From assembly GCA_015654635.1 (NCBI GenBank), contig JAATGP010000064.1, forward strand, positions 1-64,000: a stretch of 64,000 nucleotides of DNA, read 5' to 3'. The notes under the pieces were generated by a model. The model did no database searches. It had not been told where the DNA came from and was given only the letters and a program-made list of their open reading frames with translations. Of this stretch, positions 1 through 9,279 are shown in pieces (position 1 is the first letter of the stretch; every line of letters starts with the position of its first letter). The DNA is from Alphaproteobacteria bacterium (GTDB lineage Bacteria; Pseudomonadota; Alphaproteobacteria; Micropepsales; Micropepsaceae). Made by a program: the position numbers and the translations under genes.

Positions 1-729
1 ATCTTCATCGACATGCACAAGGAAGGCGCCGCCTTCCGCAGCCTGATGAACAACTTCGCCATCGCCATCTCCATCGCCTTGCAATATGGCGTACCGCTGG
101 AAGAGTTCGTCGATGCCTTCACCTTCACCCGCTTTGAACCGGCGGGCATGGTGATCGGCAACGACAGCATCAAGAACGCCACCAGCGTGCTCGATTACAT
201 CTTCCGCGAGCTGGCGGTGTCGTATCTGGGCCGCAATGACCTCGCCCATGTGCCGCCGCATCACGACGAAGACCTCGGCGGCGGCGTCACCGAAGGCCAG
301 CGCAGCCCCCAGCCAGTGGTAAGCCGTACGACATCTGCGGGTTATGTCCGCGCCAATGTGCATCACATCGCCGTGGTGCGCGGCTCGGCGGCGCCCAAGA
401 TGATGGCGCTGGCGGAACATGATCACGACCATGATCACGACGCCGAATATGCCTTGGCAGAGACTGTCGATCTCAGCGAAATCGCTTCCAGTATTGAAGC
501 CTCGATCACGGCGGTGGCGAGCGAGACCGGCAATCCCGTGGGAGCGCATCTGGCCACCATCGAGGCGTGGCTCAAGACCAGCGGCCCCGACGTCCACGCC
601 CGCAGAGCCGAAGCGCGTATGAAAGGCTATGAAGGCGATGCCTGCGGGACTTGCGGCAACTTCACCTTGGTGCGCAACGGCACCTGCATGAAATGCAACA
701 CCTGCGGCTCGACCAGCGGCTGCAGCTGA
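1..729 (+). CDS. nrdJ: Vitamin B12-dependent (class II) ribonucleotide reductase, C-terminal part
   Basis: The reading frame is open from the first base, so this is the last 242 codons of a gene starting outside the window. Class II reductases make deoxyribonucleotides with adenosylcobalamin and do not need oxygen. The segment begins in the end of the catalytic barrel ([17 protein letters not shown], then a TFTRFEPAG stretch). It continues through a variable linker with a His/Asp-rich run (HDHDHDHD) and ends in the Cys-rich tail typical of long NrdJ proteins (CGTCGNF, then CMKCNTCGS, ending SGCS). The tail cysteines probably re-reduce the active site and may bind zinc. A strong terminator follows directly. 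The call is firm; the N-terminal part cannot be seen. Confidence 0.93.
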   Translation: MFIDMHKEGAAFRSLMNNFAIAISIALQYGVPLEEFVDAFTFTRFEPAGMVIGNDSIKNATSVLDYIFRELAVSYLGRNDLAHVPPHHDEDLGGGVTEGQRSPQPVVSRTTSAGYVRANVHHIAVVRGSAAPKMMALAEHDHDHDHDAEYALAETVDLSEIASSIEASITAVASETGNPVGAHLATIEAWLKTSGPDVHARRAEARMKGYEGDACGTCGNFTLVRNGTCMKCNTCGSTSGCS

Positions 730-760
730 AGCACAGAAATTCCCGTGGCATGAGCGAAAG

Positions 761-785
761 GGGCCGGAGCAATCCGGCCCTTTTT
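761..785 (+). terminator. Rho-independent terminator of nrdJ
   Basis: A perfect 8-bp stem (GGGCCGGA / TCCGGCCC) with a GCAA tetraloop is followed immediately by TTTTT. It lies 32 bases after the nrdJ stop and reads in the nrdJ direction. It also separates nrdJ from the convergent hydrolase gene. Confidence 0.9.
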
Positions 786-794
786 GTTTGCATA

Positions 795-1673
795 TCAGTG
801 CTTCGTCTGGGCTTGCAGCCAGGAGAGGATGGCGGCTTCGAGAGCGATGCGGTGATCCGAATACGGATGATCTGTCTGCATATGAATCTCGCGCACTTGC
901 CTGCCGCCTGCTGCCCGCACCGCTTGGGCGAGGCCATGGCTGGAAGCCTCCGTTTCGTCCTCCGCCGTGATCAGCAGCAAGGGCCGCGGCGCCAGCGCCT
1001 TGGCATCGTTGGTGAAGCGCCAGGCGGCGCCTTGGCTCTCGATCTCGCCAATCAGCGCCTTGGCCGAGGTGCCCGACAGCGGAATAAGATTGTCGGTGAA
1101 GAAGCGCTGCAAGGTATCGTCATGCAGCTTGGGATCGGCGAGCCGGTCTGTGGTGGACGCCACATCCCAAGCCGAAATCATCACCGCCCCCGCCACGCCG
1201 GGATTGGATGCCAAAGCCTTTTCCGCCAGGAAACCACCCATGCTGTGCCCCACCACGAAGATGTGGCCGCTATCGATGCGATAGGTCGCCGTGGTGACCG
1301 GATCGCGCAGGAAGGCAAGTGCCGCAGCGGTATCTTCGAGGCAATGCTGGAAGGAAAAATTGCCCGGACTGCCCCAGGAACCACGGTAGTGAAAGGTCAG
1401 CACATGAAAGCCCGCCCGGCGCAGGACCTGCGCCAAATCGAGATTCTGTTCGTTGCCCGGAAAGCCATGCAGCAGCAAAATCGTGGGATGCGATTTGGCC
1501 CCCGCAGCGGTGTAGAAAACCGCGTTCATCGGCAGGCCGCCGCTGGCGATCTGCAGCTGGGACATGGCGGCAGGATGAGCCTTGTCAGCCGGCGGATCGG
1601 CAAAAATGGCGGCGGGGACCGCGGCTTGGGCCGCCCCCATAAACAAGAGCGCGGCAAAGATCGCGGATCGCAT
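795..1673 (-). CDS. Secreted alpha/beta hydrolase
   Basis: 292 residues. The start at 1673 is chosen because GGGAGG lies 7 bases upstream and the product then opens with a clean signal peptide (MRSAIFAALLFMGAAQAA). A longer frame to 1748 only adds unconserved residues. The body is an alpha/beta hydrolase: an oxyanion-hole HGF at about residue 69, the nucleophile elbow GHSMGG with Ser144, an acidic residue in ITAEDE and a late His in QTDHPYSDH. It resembles the dienelactone-hydrolase/prolyl-oligopeptidase C-domain group. The substrate cannot be told from sequence, but a periplasmic esterase or peptidase role fits. It stands alone, divergent from the pentapeptide gene. Confidence 0.82.
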   Translation of the reverse strand: MRSAIFAALLFMGAAQAAVPAAIFADPPADKAHPAAMSQLQIASGGLPMNAVFYTAAGAKSHPTILLLHGFPGNEQNLDLAQVLRRAGFHVLTFHYRGSWGSPGNFSFQHCLEDTAAALAFLRDPVTTATYRIDSGHIFVVGHSMGGFLAEKALASNPGVAGAVMISAWDVASTTDRLADPKLHDDTLQRFFTDNLIPLSGTSAKALIGEIESQGAAWRFTNDAKALAPRPLLLITAEDETEASSHGLAQAVRAAGGRQVREIHMQTDHPYSDHRIALEAAILSWLQAQTKH

Positions 1674-1798
1674 GAGAGCCTCCCTATTCGCGCTAAAGTG
1701 GACGCGGGCATATCCGGGAGTCAATGCCGCAGCCCCGCCGAAGGGCACGGCATAGGGTTTGCGGCGATCCCGGCAGTTGTCTCAGATCGGAACGCCGC

Positions 1799-2257
1799 AT
1801 GAAACGTTTTTGGCCTATTATTGCCGCCGCTGGCCTTGTTGCGCTGACCGCGATGATCTCCGCGCGTGCCGGAACGGGGCTGGGCGTGGAGAGCATTCGG
1901 GCGGGCAATCATGACTGCCCCCATTGTGCGCTGGCAGGCGCCGACCTCACCAATCAATGCGTCAAAGGCGGCGATCTGACCGGCGCCGATTTCGACAACA
2001 CCAAGCTGGTTGTGGCCTGCATGAGCAAAGCCAATTTCCGCGAAGCGAGCTTCCGCGGCGCCGATTTGTCCGGCGCGAACCTTGCCGACTCCAAGCTGGA
2101 CGATGCTGACCTTACCGGCGCGATCCTGACCATCACCTCGATCAAAGGCACCGATTTTTCGCGCGCCAAGGGCCTCACCCAAGCCCAGCTCGATTCAGCT
2201 TGCGGCGACGCCAAGACGCGCCTGCCCGCGGGCCTCACAGTCCACACTTGCGAATAA
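1799..2257 (+). CDS. Exported pentapeptide-repeat protein
   Basis: 152 residues starting with a signal peptide (MKRFWPIIAAAGLVALTAMISARA). The mature part has tandem A(D/N)LxX-type five-residue repeats (for example ADLTN, GDLTGADFDN, ANFREASFRGADLSGANL) that should form a short right-handed quadrilateral beta-helix. Four cysteines in the mature part may form disulfides in the periplasm. The upstream frame to 1724 lacks a credible start. No enzyme motif is visible, and the function is unknown; such proteins usually act as binding or scaffold modules. Confidence 0.75.
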   Translation: MKRFWPIIAAAGLVALTAMISARAGTGLGVESIRAGNHDCPHCALAGADLTNQCVKGGDLTGADFDNTKLVVACMSKANFREASFRGADLSGANLADSKLDDADLTGAILTITSIKGTDFSRAKGLTQAQLDSACGDAKTRLPAGLTVHTCE

Positions 2258-2524
2258 CGCCTCGTCAGTAGGCGGCCCCGGAGACTGGACACCCCCGGGG
2301 TCATTTTCTTGTCTGGGGCGCATGTGTTGTTCAAAAGTAGCTAAGTCTTTCCTCCCCTGCGGTTCTCTGCCGGCAGAGCCGCACCCCGTTCAAACAGCGG
2401 GGGAGGTGTCTCGCGGCATTGCGGAGCGCGCCCCCTCCGACCGCTTCGCGGCCACCTCCCCCGCTATTTCACCATCATACGGCTCGCAGTTCGGTGCACC
2501 GCAGGGGAGGAAAGCGAGAGTGCC
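2258..2524. repeat. Intergenic structured repeat with nested inverted arms
   Basis: This 267-base gap between two convergent genes holds a 168-base element at 2347-2514. Its outer arms are a perfect 17-bp inverted pair (2347-2363 and 2498-2514). Inside it are a palindrome CTCTGCCGGCAGAG (2365-2378) and a perfect 12-bp inverted pair GCGGGGGAGGTG / CACCTCCCCCGC. It looks like a dispersed intergenic repeat that folds into a long RNA or DNA hairpin and may end transcription from both sides. A weak hairpin with CCCCGG/CCGGGG arms lies at 2276-2300, before a T-rich run, just after the pentapeptide gene. Confidence 0.6.
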
Positions 2525-4084
2525 CTACTCCGCCTTCCACTTCAGCACCGGCTTCCGCGATGCTGCCGTCTCGTCCAGGCGGCGGCGGGGAGCCAGACGC
2601 GGGGCGCCTTCGAAGCGGTCCTTTTTCCCGGCTTTGACCTCTTCGGCCATCACCCGCAGCACATGGATGAAATTGTCGACGCTTTCCTTAGACTCGGATT
2701 CGGTCGGCTCGATCAGCATGGCGCCATGGACGACCAGCGGAAAATACATCGTCATCGGGTGATAGCCCTCGTCGATCATGGCCTTGGCGAAGTCGAGGGT
2801 GGTGACCCCGCTCCCCGCCAGCCAGGTATCGTCGAACAGCGCCTCATGCATGCACGGTCCCTCGAAAGGCGCGCTCATCACATCCTTGAGGCTGGCCAGC
2901 ACGTAATTCGCTGACAGCACGGCGTCTTCGCTGGCTTGACGAATGCCGTCGCGGCCATGGCTGAGCATGTAGGCCAAGGCGCGGACAAACATACCCATCT
3001 GACCGTGGAAGGCGCTCATGCGGCCAAAGGGTTTGGCCCCCGCGGGCACGCCTTCCAGCTCTTCCACCAAGCGGAAACCGTTTTCGTCATGCACCAGCAG
3101 CGGCAGCGGCGCGAAAGCGGCCAACCTCGCCGACAGCACCACCGGCCCCGCCCCCGGCCCGCCGCCACCATGGGGGGTGGAGAAGGTCTTGTGCAGGTTG
3201 ATGTGCATGGCATCGATGCCGAGATCGCCCGGCCGCACCCGTCCCGCGATGGCGTTGTAATTGGCGCCATCGCAATAGAAGTAGGCTCCCGCTTCGTGTA
3301 CCAGCTCCGCCATGGCGATGACCTCGCCCTCGAAGAGACCGCAAGTGTTCGGGTTGGTCAGCATGAAGGCGGCGACGTCCGGCCCCAGCTTGGCTTTCAG
3401 ATCGGCGAGATCGACCCGGCCTTCCGGCGTGGCTTTGACCTCATCCACCGTGAACCCGGCAAAGGCGGCGGTGGCGGGATTGGTGCCATGGGCCGATTCC
3501 GGCACCAGGACGCGATGGCGCAGTTCGCCCCGCGCAGCCACGGCGGCACGGATGGCCAGAAGGCCACACAGCTCACCATGGGCGCCCGCCTTGGGCGACA
3601 TGGCGACGGCGGGCATGCCGGTCAGCGTGGTTAACCAACTCATCAGCTCGGATATAAGCGCCAGCGCGCCTTGGCTTGCCGAGGCCGGAGCCAAGGGATG
3701 CAGATCGCCAAAACCGGGCAGCCGCGCCAGCTTCTCGTTGAGCCGCGGGTTGTGCTTCATGGTACAAGAGCCGAGCGGATAGAGCCCGGCATCGATGGCG
3801 TAATTCATCCGCGACAGCCGCACGTAATGGCGCACGATCTCCGGCTCCGACAGGCCGGGCAGACCGATGGGCCCCTTGCGGCGCTGGCCGCCGAGACGGT
3901 CGTCGCTGATCGTCACGTCCGGAAGATCGACACCGCATTGCCCAGCGCGGCCCAGCTCGAACAGCAGCGGCTCTTCGTGATCGAGACCCCTATCACCTGA
4001 AATGGTGGCACCCGAAATCGTGGGAAGGTCGAGGGCTTGCGCCGCGCCGGGCTGGGAGGGGCGGCCCTGGTTGTTCGTCGCCAT
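2525..4084 (-). CDS. gcvPB: Glycine dehydrogenase (decarboxylating) subunit 2, P-protein beta
   Basis: 519 residues, the usual length for the C-terminal half of P-protein where it is encoded as two genes. P-protein uses PLP to decarboxylate glycine and passes the aminomethyl group to lipoylated GcvH. The PLP-binding lysine is Lys299 in HINLHKTFSTPHGG, followed by the glycine-rich GGGGPGAGP loop. The N-terminal 35 or so residues are a low-complexity extension. The start codon follows the gcvPA stop with no gap, so translation is probably coupled. It is the last gene of the riboswitch-controlled gcv operon. Confidence 0.96.
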   Translation of the reverse strand: MATNNQGRPSQPGAAQALDLPTISGATISGDRGLDHEEPLLFELGRAGQCGVDLPDVTISDDRLGGQRRKGPIGLPGLSEPEIVRHYVRLSRMNYAIDAGLYPLGSCTMKHNPRLNEKLARLPGFGDLHPLAPASASQGALALISELMSWLTTLTGMPAVAMSPKAGAHGELCGLLAIRAAVAARGELRHRVLVPESAHGTNPATAAFAGFTVDEVKATPEGRVDLADLKAKLGPDVAAFMLTNPNTCGLFEGEVIAMAELVHEAGAYFYCDGANYNAIAGRVRPGDLGIDAMHINLHKTFSTPHGGGGPGAGPVVLSARLAAFAPLPLLVHDENGFRLVEELEGVPAGAKPFGRMSAFHGQMGMFVRALAYMLSHGRDGIRQASEDAVLSANYVLASLKDVMSAPFEGPCMHEALFDDTWLAGSGVTTLDFAKAMIDEGYHPMTMYFPLVVHGAMLIEPTESESKESVDNFIHVLRVMAEEVKAGKKDRFEGAPRLAPRRRLDETAASRKPVLKWKAE

Positions 4085-5428
4085 TTAGAGAACCTCCTCA
4101 AGCGCGGCGGCGAAGGCTTCGATGTCTTCGTCGGTATTGGTTTCGGTGGCGGCGACGATCAGAAGATCGCGCAGATCGCGGTCGGAAGGGCTGAGGCGCG
4201 AGGCCGGAACCCCGCCCAAGATGCCTTTGGCCGCTAGCGTCTCGACCACGTCCGCAGCGGGTTTGGAGAGGCGGATCGTGAACTCGTTGAAGAAGCTTGA
4301 TGTGACCAGTGACACTCCTTTCACCGCTGCGAGGCGGTTCGCGAGCGTCACGGCTTTGGCATGGTTGAGGGCAGCCAGCCGGGTGAATCCTTCCTCACCC
4401 AACAAGCTTAAGTGAATCGTGAAGGCCAGCGCACAAAGCCCTGAATTCGTACATATATTGCTCGTCGCCTTGTCGCGGCGGATATGCTGCTCGCGGGTGG
4501 ATAAGGTCAGCACGAAGCCGCGGCGGCCCAAACTATCCACAGTTTGTCCACAGAGCCGGCCCGGCATCTGGCGGACGTATTTCTCCCGGGTGGCAAACAA
4601 ACCCACGTAAGGCCCGCCGAAATTAAGCCCGTTGCCGAGCGACTGGCCTTCCGCCACCACAATGTCGGCGCCTTGCGCGCCGGGCGATTCCAGAAGCCCG
4701 AGAGAGACCACTTCGGTGACCACGACGATCAGCAAAGCGCCTTTGGTATGAACCACTTCGGCGAGTCGCTTGATGTTGCGCAACAAGCCGAACACGTCCG
4801 GCGACTGCACCACCACACAAGCGGTTTGCTCGTCGATCAGGCTGTCGAGGTCTTCTTCCGTGCCCGGTGTCACCAGCGCCCGTTTGGTAACGCCGTGCAG
4901 ATTGGCGACGGTCTCCACCGTCTCGACATAGTGCAAATGCAGACCGCCGGAGAGGATGGCCTTGGGCCGCTTGGTGATGCGCTGGGCCATCAGAACCGCT
5001 TCGGCGGTGGCGGTGGAGCCGTCATAGAGCGAGGCGTTGGCCACCTCCATGCCGGTCAGCATCGCCACCTGGGTTTGGAATTCAAACAACACCTGCAAGG
5101 TGCCTTGGGAAATTTCCGGCTGGTACGGCGTATAGGAGGTCAGGAACTCCGAGCGCTGGATCAGGTGATCCACCGCGGCGGGCACATAATGCTTGTAAGC
5201 CCCCGCCCCGCAGAAGGAGGGCACACTGCCCGCCGCCACATTGCGGTCTGCCAGCCGGGCCAGGGCCCGCTCGACCTCCAGCTCGCCCTGATGGTCGGGC
5301 AGATCAAAACCGGTCACCGGCCGCTGGGCGGAAAGCGGCACATCGGCGAACAGAGCATCGACATCCGGCGCTCCGATCTTGGCCAGCATGGCGCCGCGGT
5401 CGGCGGGGCTTAAAGGCAAATAGCGCAT
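4085..5428 (-). CDS. gcvPA: Glycine dehydrogenase (decarboxylating) subunit 1, P-protein alpha
   Basis: 447 residues, full length for subunit 1 of two-chain P-protein. It starts [11 protein letters not shown], and contains the [20 protein letters not shown] block and the segment [12 protein letters not shown] typical of the family. It has an aminotransferase-like fold but no PLP lysine, and pairs with GcvPB in an alpha2beta2 enzyme. It lies third in gcvT-gcvH-gcvPA-gcvPB. The gap to gcvH contains a large perfect inverted repeat, described separately. Confidence 0.95.
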   Translation of the reverse strand: MRYLPLSPADRGAMLAKIGAPDVDALFADVPLSAQRPVTGFDLPDHQGELEVERALARLADRNVAAGSVPSFCGAGAYKHYVPAAVDHLIQRSEFLTSYTPYQPEISQGTLQVLFEFQTQVAMLTGMEVANASLYDGSTATAEAVLMAQRITKRPKAILSGGLHLHYVETVETVANLHGVTKRALVTPGTEEDLDSLIDEQTACVVVQSPDVFGLLRNIKRLAEVVHTKGALLIVVVTEVVSLGLLESPGAQGADIVVAEGQSLGNGLNFGGPYVGLFATREKYVRQMPGRLCGQTVDSLGRRGFVLTLSTREQHIRRDKATSNICTNSGLCALAFTIHLSLLGEEGFTRLAALNHAKAVTLANRLAAVKGVSLVTSSFFNEFTIRLSKPAADVVETLAAKGILGGVPASRLSPSDRDLRDLLIVAATETNTDEDIEAFAAALEEVL

Positions 5429-5440
5429 TGTCTCTCCCGA

Positions 5441-5568
5441 TTGTCATGGCCCGCAACAGCGGGCCATCCAGGTAGTGTTGACGCAATAGTTGAAGGTTCG
5501 CGGGGGAGTTTCATTTTCAAAGAGCTTCCCAACCCCAGCTGGATGGCCCGCTGTTGCGGGCCATGACA
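5441..5568. repeat. Inverted repeat with perfect 30-bp arms inside the gcv operon
   Basis: The arms 5442-5471 and 5539-5568 are perfect reverse complements of 30 bases, starting TGTCATGGCCCGC and ending in GCGGGCCATGACA. Each arm contains its own smaller hairpin GGCCCGC...GCGGGCC. The element fills almost the whole gcvH-gcvPA gap. In RNA it would form a very stable cruciform-like structure, which could act as an RNA-processing or stability element or weaken downstream expression. Confidence 0.85.
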
Positions 5569-5576
5569 GAACGGCC

Positions 5577-5951
5577 TCAATGGCCTGTGGCGAATTCCTG
5601 ATACTGTTCCTTGGTCATCAGCGCCTCGAATTCGGCTTTGTTGGCGAGCCTCAGCTTAAAGAACCAGCCCGCCCCTTCGGGATCGGCATTGACCAGCGAA
5701 GGGTCGTCGCCGAGGGCGTAATTGCCGGCTGTGACGGTTCCGGCGACGGGGGCATAGACTTCGCTGGCAGCCTTGACGCTTTCGACCACGGCGGCTTCGG
5801 CGCCCTTGGCAAAACTCTTGCCGACTTCCGGCACGTCCACGAAAACGACATCGCCCAGCTGCTCGGTGGCAAAGCGGGTAATCCCCACCGTCGCCTCGTC
5901 GCCTTCCAGGCTGATCCATTCGTGCTGGTCAGTGTAGCGGGTCTCACTCAT
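5577..5951 (-). CDS. gcvH: Glycine cleavage system H protein
   Basis: 124 residues, normal length for GcvH. This lipoyl carrier shuttles the aminomethyl and hydrogen intermediates between P-, T- and L-proteins. The lipoylation site is the lysine in [14 protein letters not shown], in the usual hairpin setting. It begins [13 protein letters not shown] and ends with the family's [14 protein letters not shown] helix. Its start overlaps the gcvT stop by 4 bases, so the two are translationally coupled. Confidence 0.97.
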   Translation of the reverse strand: MSETRYTDQHEWISLEGDEATVGITRFATEQLGDVVFVDVPEVGKSFAKGAEAAVVESVKAASEVYAPVAGTVTAGNYALGDDPSLVNADPEGAGWFFKLRLANKAEFEALMTKEQYQEFATGH

Positions 5952-7072
5952 TGGGCAGTTCCTCTCTTGTAGCGGTTGGGGACGAAGGGCATGGGGGCGA
6001 TGCGGGCGGGCAAGGCTTTGCCGCGCACGATCAGGTCGATCTCGGTGTCATCCGCGGCAAAGGCGGTTTCGACATAGCCCATGGCGATGGGGGCGTTGAG
6101 CGAGGGGCCGAAGCCGCCGCTGGTGATAGTGCCGATCACACGACCGGACTTGTCGGCGATCTCCGTGCCGTCGCGAGCGGGCGCGCGGCCGTCGGGGCGG
6201 ATTCCGACGCGCTTGCGTGCCGTGCCGTTCAAGACACCAGCCATGATCTTGTCGGCGGCGGGAAAACCCTTCTCCAGCTTGCGGCGCTTGCCGATGGCCC
6301 AGATGAGACCCGCTTCGGCGGGATTGGTGGTCTCGTCGATGTCATGGCCATAGAGGCAAAGCCCAGCCTCCACGCGCAAGGAATCGCGGGCGCCCAGGCC
6401 AATCGGCAGCACATCGGGGTCGGCCAGCAGGGCGCGGGCGAGCTTTTCGGTGTCGCTGCCCGCGATGGAAATCTCAAAGCCATCCTCGCCGGTATAGCCG
6501 GTGCGCCCGACAATGGCGTCGATCCCCGCCACCTTGGCACGGATGACCTGCATGAAGGTCAAGGCATCGATGCCGGGCGAGAGCTTTTCCAGCACCGCGC
6601 CAGCGGCAGGGCCTTGCAGCGCCAGGAGGGCCCGGTCGGGGCGCGGCTCGACCGTCAATTCGCCAGCCAACCGCTCGGTGATGTAGGCGAAATCGCTCTC
6701 CTTCATCGCGGCATTGACGACGAGATAAAGCGCAGCCTCGCCGATCAGCCGGCTGGCCATGAAATCGTCCTTGATGCCGCCTTCGTCGTTGAGCAGCAGG
6801 CCGTAGCGCTGCCTGCCCTCTTTCAGGCCGATGAAATCCGAGGGCGCCAGCTTTTCCAGCGACCGCGCCGGATCGGCGCCGTGGAGGAAGGCCTGGCCCA
6901 TATGGGAGACATCGAACAGCCCGGCTTTTTCACGGGTGTGCAGATGTTCTTTGAGGACGCCTGCCGGATATTGCACCGGCATCTCGTAGCCCGCGAAGGG
7001 TACGAGCTTGGCGCCCAGCTCCACATGCAAAGCATGGAGCGGCGTACGCAATAGAGTCTGAGTTTCCGTCAC
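5948..7072 (-). CDS. gcvT: Aminomethyltransferase, glycine cleavage T protein
   Basis: 374 residues with a GTG start at 7072. It transfers the methylene unit from aminomethyl-GcvH to tetrahydrofolate and releases ammonia. Visible signatures are FDVSHMGQ near residue 55, the folate-binding [13 protein letters not shown] block and a C-terminal barrel with KRVGI and [13 protein letters not shown]. The Shine-Dalgarno sequence is weak, which suits control by the riboswitch and hairpin immediately upstream. It is the first gene of the operon. Confidence 0.96.
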   Translation of the reverse strand: MTETQTLLRTPLHALHVELGAKLVPFAGYEMPVQYPAGVLKEHLHTREKAGLFDVSHMGQAFLHGADPARSLEKLAPSDFIGLKEGRQRYGLLLNDEGGIKDDFMASRLIGEAALYLVVNAAMKESDFAYITERLAGELTVEPRPDRALLALQGPAAGAVLEKLSPGIDALTFMQVIRAKVAGIDAIVGRTGYTGEDGFEISIAGSDTEKLARALLADPDVLPIGLGARDSLRVEAGLCLYGHDIDETTNPAEAGLIWAIGKRRKLEKGFPAADKIMAGVLNGTARKRVGIRPDGRAPARDGTEIADKSGRVIGTITSGGFGPSLNAPIAMGYVETAFAADDTEIDLIVRGKALPARIAPMPFVPNRYKRGTAQ

Positions 7073-7093
7073 GGCCCGATGAATCTTTCAGAT

Positions 7094-7126
7094 GGCGCGC
7101 CCTGCCGAACCGGCAGTACCCGCGCC
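7094..7126 (-). promoter_or_regulatory. Hairpin between glycine riboswitch and gcvT, likely expression platform
   Basis: On the RNA strand the segment reads as two stacked stems, GGCGCG/CGCGCC outside and CTGCCG/CGGCAG inside with a GTT loop. Its 5' edge overlaps the last bases of aptamer 2's closing stem, so the two folds should exclude each other. No U-run follows, so control of translation initiation or of Rho access is more likely than intrinsic termination. This is inference from the fold. Confidence 0.5.
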
Positions 7127-7355
7127 CCTCTGTCATCAGACCTGAGAGATTTCCCTCTTTTCGCCTTGGCAGAGCCAAAGTTTTGCAGAGGTTACCCCTT
7201 CGGTGAGGGCCGCCTTCGCGACCCTGCTTTCCAGAAGTTCATCACCCTTCGCGGTCCTTTTTGCCTGAGAGTTTCCGGGGCGGTTGCTCCTTCGGCCTTC
7301 GCCTTCGGCTGCAGCCCGACAACTCGGCCCCTCAGTCGAAGTCAAACGTCTCCCG
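7125..7355 (-). promoter_or_regulatory. Tandem glycine riboswitch (two aptamers)
   Basis: On the minus strand the leader of gcvT carries both hallmark cores. Aptamer 1 (about 7245-7355) contains GGAGCAACCGCC and CGGAAACTCTCAGGCAAAA with the following AGGACCG. Aptamer 2 (about 7125-7237) contains CTGGAAAGC, CACCGAAGGGGTAACC and GGGAAATCTCTCAGGT, and closes with GACAGAGGGG. This is the standard two-aptamer arrangement, which switches glycine-cleavage genes on when glycine is abundant. Confidence 0.93.
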
Positions 7356-7515
7356 CGAGGGATCATTTGCTGACCGCAACAATGCGCCTCTCGGGGGACT
7401 GCAGCGTCAAAATCAGTATTGCGAGTGGTTCGCTGAGAGTCAACGCGATAGGCGTGCTCATATTTTCAGCAACAAAGTTATCCCCGGATTACCCGACGCA
7501 TCATGTCGTCCCGAC

Positions 7516-9279
7516 CTACATCCGGTTCGGCACTTCGATCCCGAGCAGATCCAGCACTTTCACCAGCACATCCAGCGTCAGGCCGCATAATCCCAGCCGT
7601 GCCAGGCGCAGTTCTTCGTCATGCTCGCTCATCACATGATGCTCGGCATAAAAGCGGCTGAAGGCTTGCGCCAAAGTGAAGACGTATTCGCACAGAATGT
7701 TGGGCGCGCGCTTTTCCTCAGCGGCTTCCATCGCATCGGGCAGCGCCAGAATTTGCAGCACCAGAGCGCGCTCTTCGACCGACCGCACCACCGGCTCGGT
7801 GCCAATCAGCCCCTCCTCCGCCGCGCGGCGCAGGATCGAGCGGATGCGCACCGCCGCATATTGCAAATAGGGTCCGGTCTTGCCTTCGAATTTGGTGAAG
7901 CGCTCGAGATCGAACTGGTAATCCGTCAGGCGGTAATTGGCCAGATCGGCGAATTTCAGTGCCGCAATACCAACCTTTTGCGCGATATCGGCTTGCTCTT
8001 CGGCGGGATAATCGGCGCCGATACCCGCTTCCGTCAGCCGCTTCTTGGCTTCGTCATTGGCCATGGCGATGAGATCGAACAGCTTCATGACGCCGCCAGC
8101 ACGGGTCTTGAAGGGCTTGCCGTCCGGCCCGTTCATGGTGCCGAAACCCGCATGTTCCAAAACAGCCTTGCCGCTTAGCCCCGCCTTCTTGGCGGCGCGG
8201 AAAACCTGCTCGAAATGCAGATGCTGGCGCTGATCGACCACATACAGGATGAGATCGGGATTTTGATCGCGCACCCGCTCTATAATCGTCGCGACATCGG
8301 TGGTTTCATAATTCACCGAGCCGTTGGATTTGAGCAGAATGAGTGGCGGCATTTCCTTTTTGTCGGTCGGCTCGGCCACCTTGACGACGAGCGCGCCTTC
8401 GCTCATTTCGGCCAAGCCCCGGGCCTTAAAGTCCTCGATCATCGGCGCGATCAGCGGGTCAACACTGGCCTCGCCATTCCACAGATCGAATGCGACGCCG
8501 AGGCTGGCATATTCGCGCTTCAGGCCCGTTTCCGAGACCGTGAAGAAGTGCTTCCACAGCGCCAGATAACCCGGGCGCCCAAGCTGCAATTCGGCGGTGG
8601 CCTTGCGGGCGAGTTCGAGGCGTTCGGGATCGGCTTTGCAGGCGGTGGAAGCCGCCGGATAAAGCTCTTCCAAATCTTCCATCGTCACCGGCGATTCATC
8701 GGGATACGGCCCGGTGAAAGCTTCGTCGAAATAGACCGGTGCGAGACCGCGTAAGCCCACTTCGGAAATCAACTGGCCCATCTGCAGGCCCCAATCGCCG
8801 AGATGGATATCCCCCACGACATTCCAGCCATTGGCGCGGAACAGCCGCTTCAAGCTGTCGCCGATGATCGCGGACCGCAGGTGACCGACATGCATGGGCT
8901 TGGCCACATTCGGGCCGCCATAATCGATCACCATGGTGCGGCCAGCGCCGCTGGTGGGCGCGCCCAAGGTCTCGTCTTTGACCAAGGCAGCGGCCCGCGC
9001 GGCCAGCGTGGTGTCGGCCAGATCCATATTGATGAAGCCGGGACCGGCGATTTCCAGCTTGGTGAAAATCGAATAGCCCTTGAGGTGATCAATGATCTTT
9101 TGCGCCAGGGCCCGCGGATTGCCGCCGCCCTTCTTGGCGGCAGCGAGCGCCCCATTGCATTGGAATTGGCATAGATCGGGGCGGTCGGAGGCCTTCACAA
9201 GACCGAATTCCGGGGACAGGCCCTCTTCGACGAACGCACGGCCCGCGATCGCTGACAGCTCCCGGGAGAGGGCGGTCAT
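7516..9279 (-). CDS. argS: Arginyl-tRNA synthetase
   Basis: 587 residues, full length for class I ArgRS. It has an N-terminal additional domain. The HIGH signature is HVGH at 130-133 within AKPMHVGHLRSAIIGD. The KMSK region is relaxed (PFKTRAGGVMKL), as usual in ArgRS. The DALR anticodon-binding domain closes the protein, ending in VLDLLGIEVPNRM. The start overlaps the stop of the upstream lipoprotein gene by 4 bases, so the lipoprotein and argS are cotranscribed. The 160-base gap to the gcv riboswitch shows nothing else clear. Confidence 0.97.
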   Translation of the reverse strand: MTALSRELSAIAGRAFVEEGLSPEFGLVKASDRPDLCQFQCNGALAAAKKGGGNPRALAQKIIDHLKGYSIFTKLEIAGPGFINMDLADTTLAARAAALVKDETLGAPTSGAGRTMVIDYGGPNVAKPMHVGHLRSAIIGDSLKRLFRANGWNVVGDIHLGDWGLQMGQLISEVGLRGLAPVYFDEAFTGPYPDESPVTMEDLEELYPAASTACKADPERLELARKATAELQLGRPGYLALWKHFFTVSETGLKREYASLGVAFDLWNGEASVDPLIAPMIEDFKARGLAEMSEGALVVKVAEPTDKKEMPPLILLKSNGSVNYETTDVATIIERVRDQNPDLILYVVDQRQHLHFEQVFRAAKKAGLSGKAVLEHAGFGTMNGPDGKPFKTRAGGVMKLFDLIAMANDEAKKRLTEAGIGADYPAEEQADIAQKVGIAALKFADLANYRLTDYQFDLERFTKFEGKTGPYLQYAAVRIRSILRRAAEEGLIGTEPVVRSVEERALVLQILALPDAMEAAEEKRAPNILCEYVFTLAQAFSRFYAEHHVMSEHDEELRLARLGLCGLTLDVLVKVLDLLGIEVPNRM

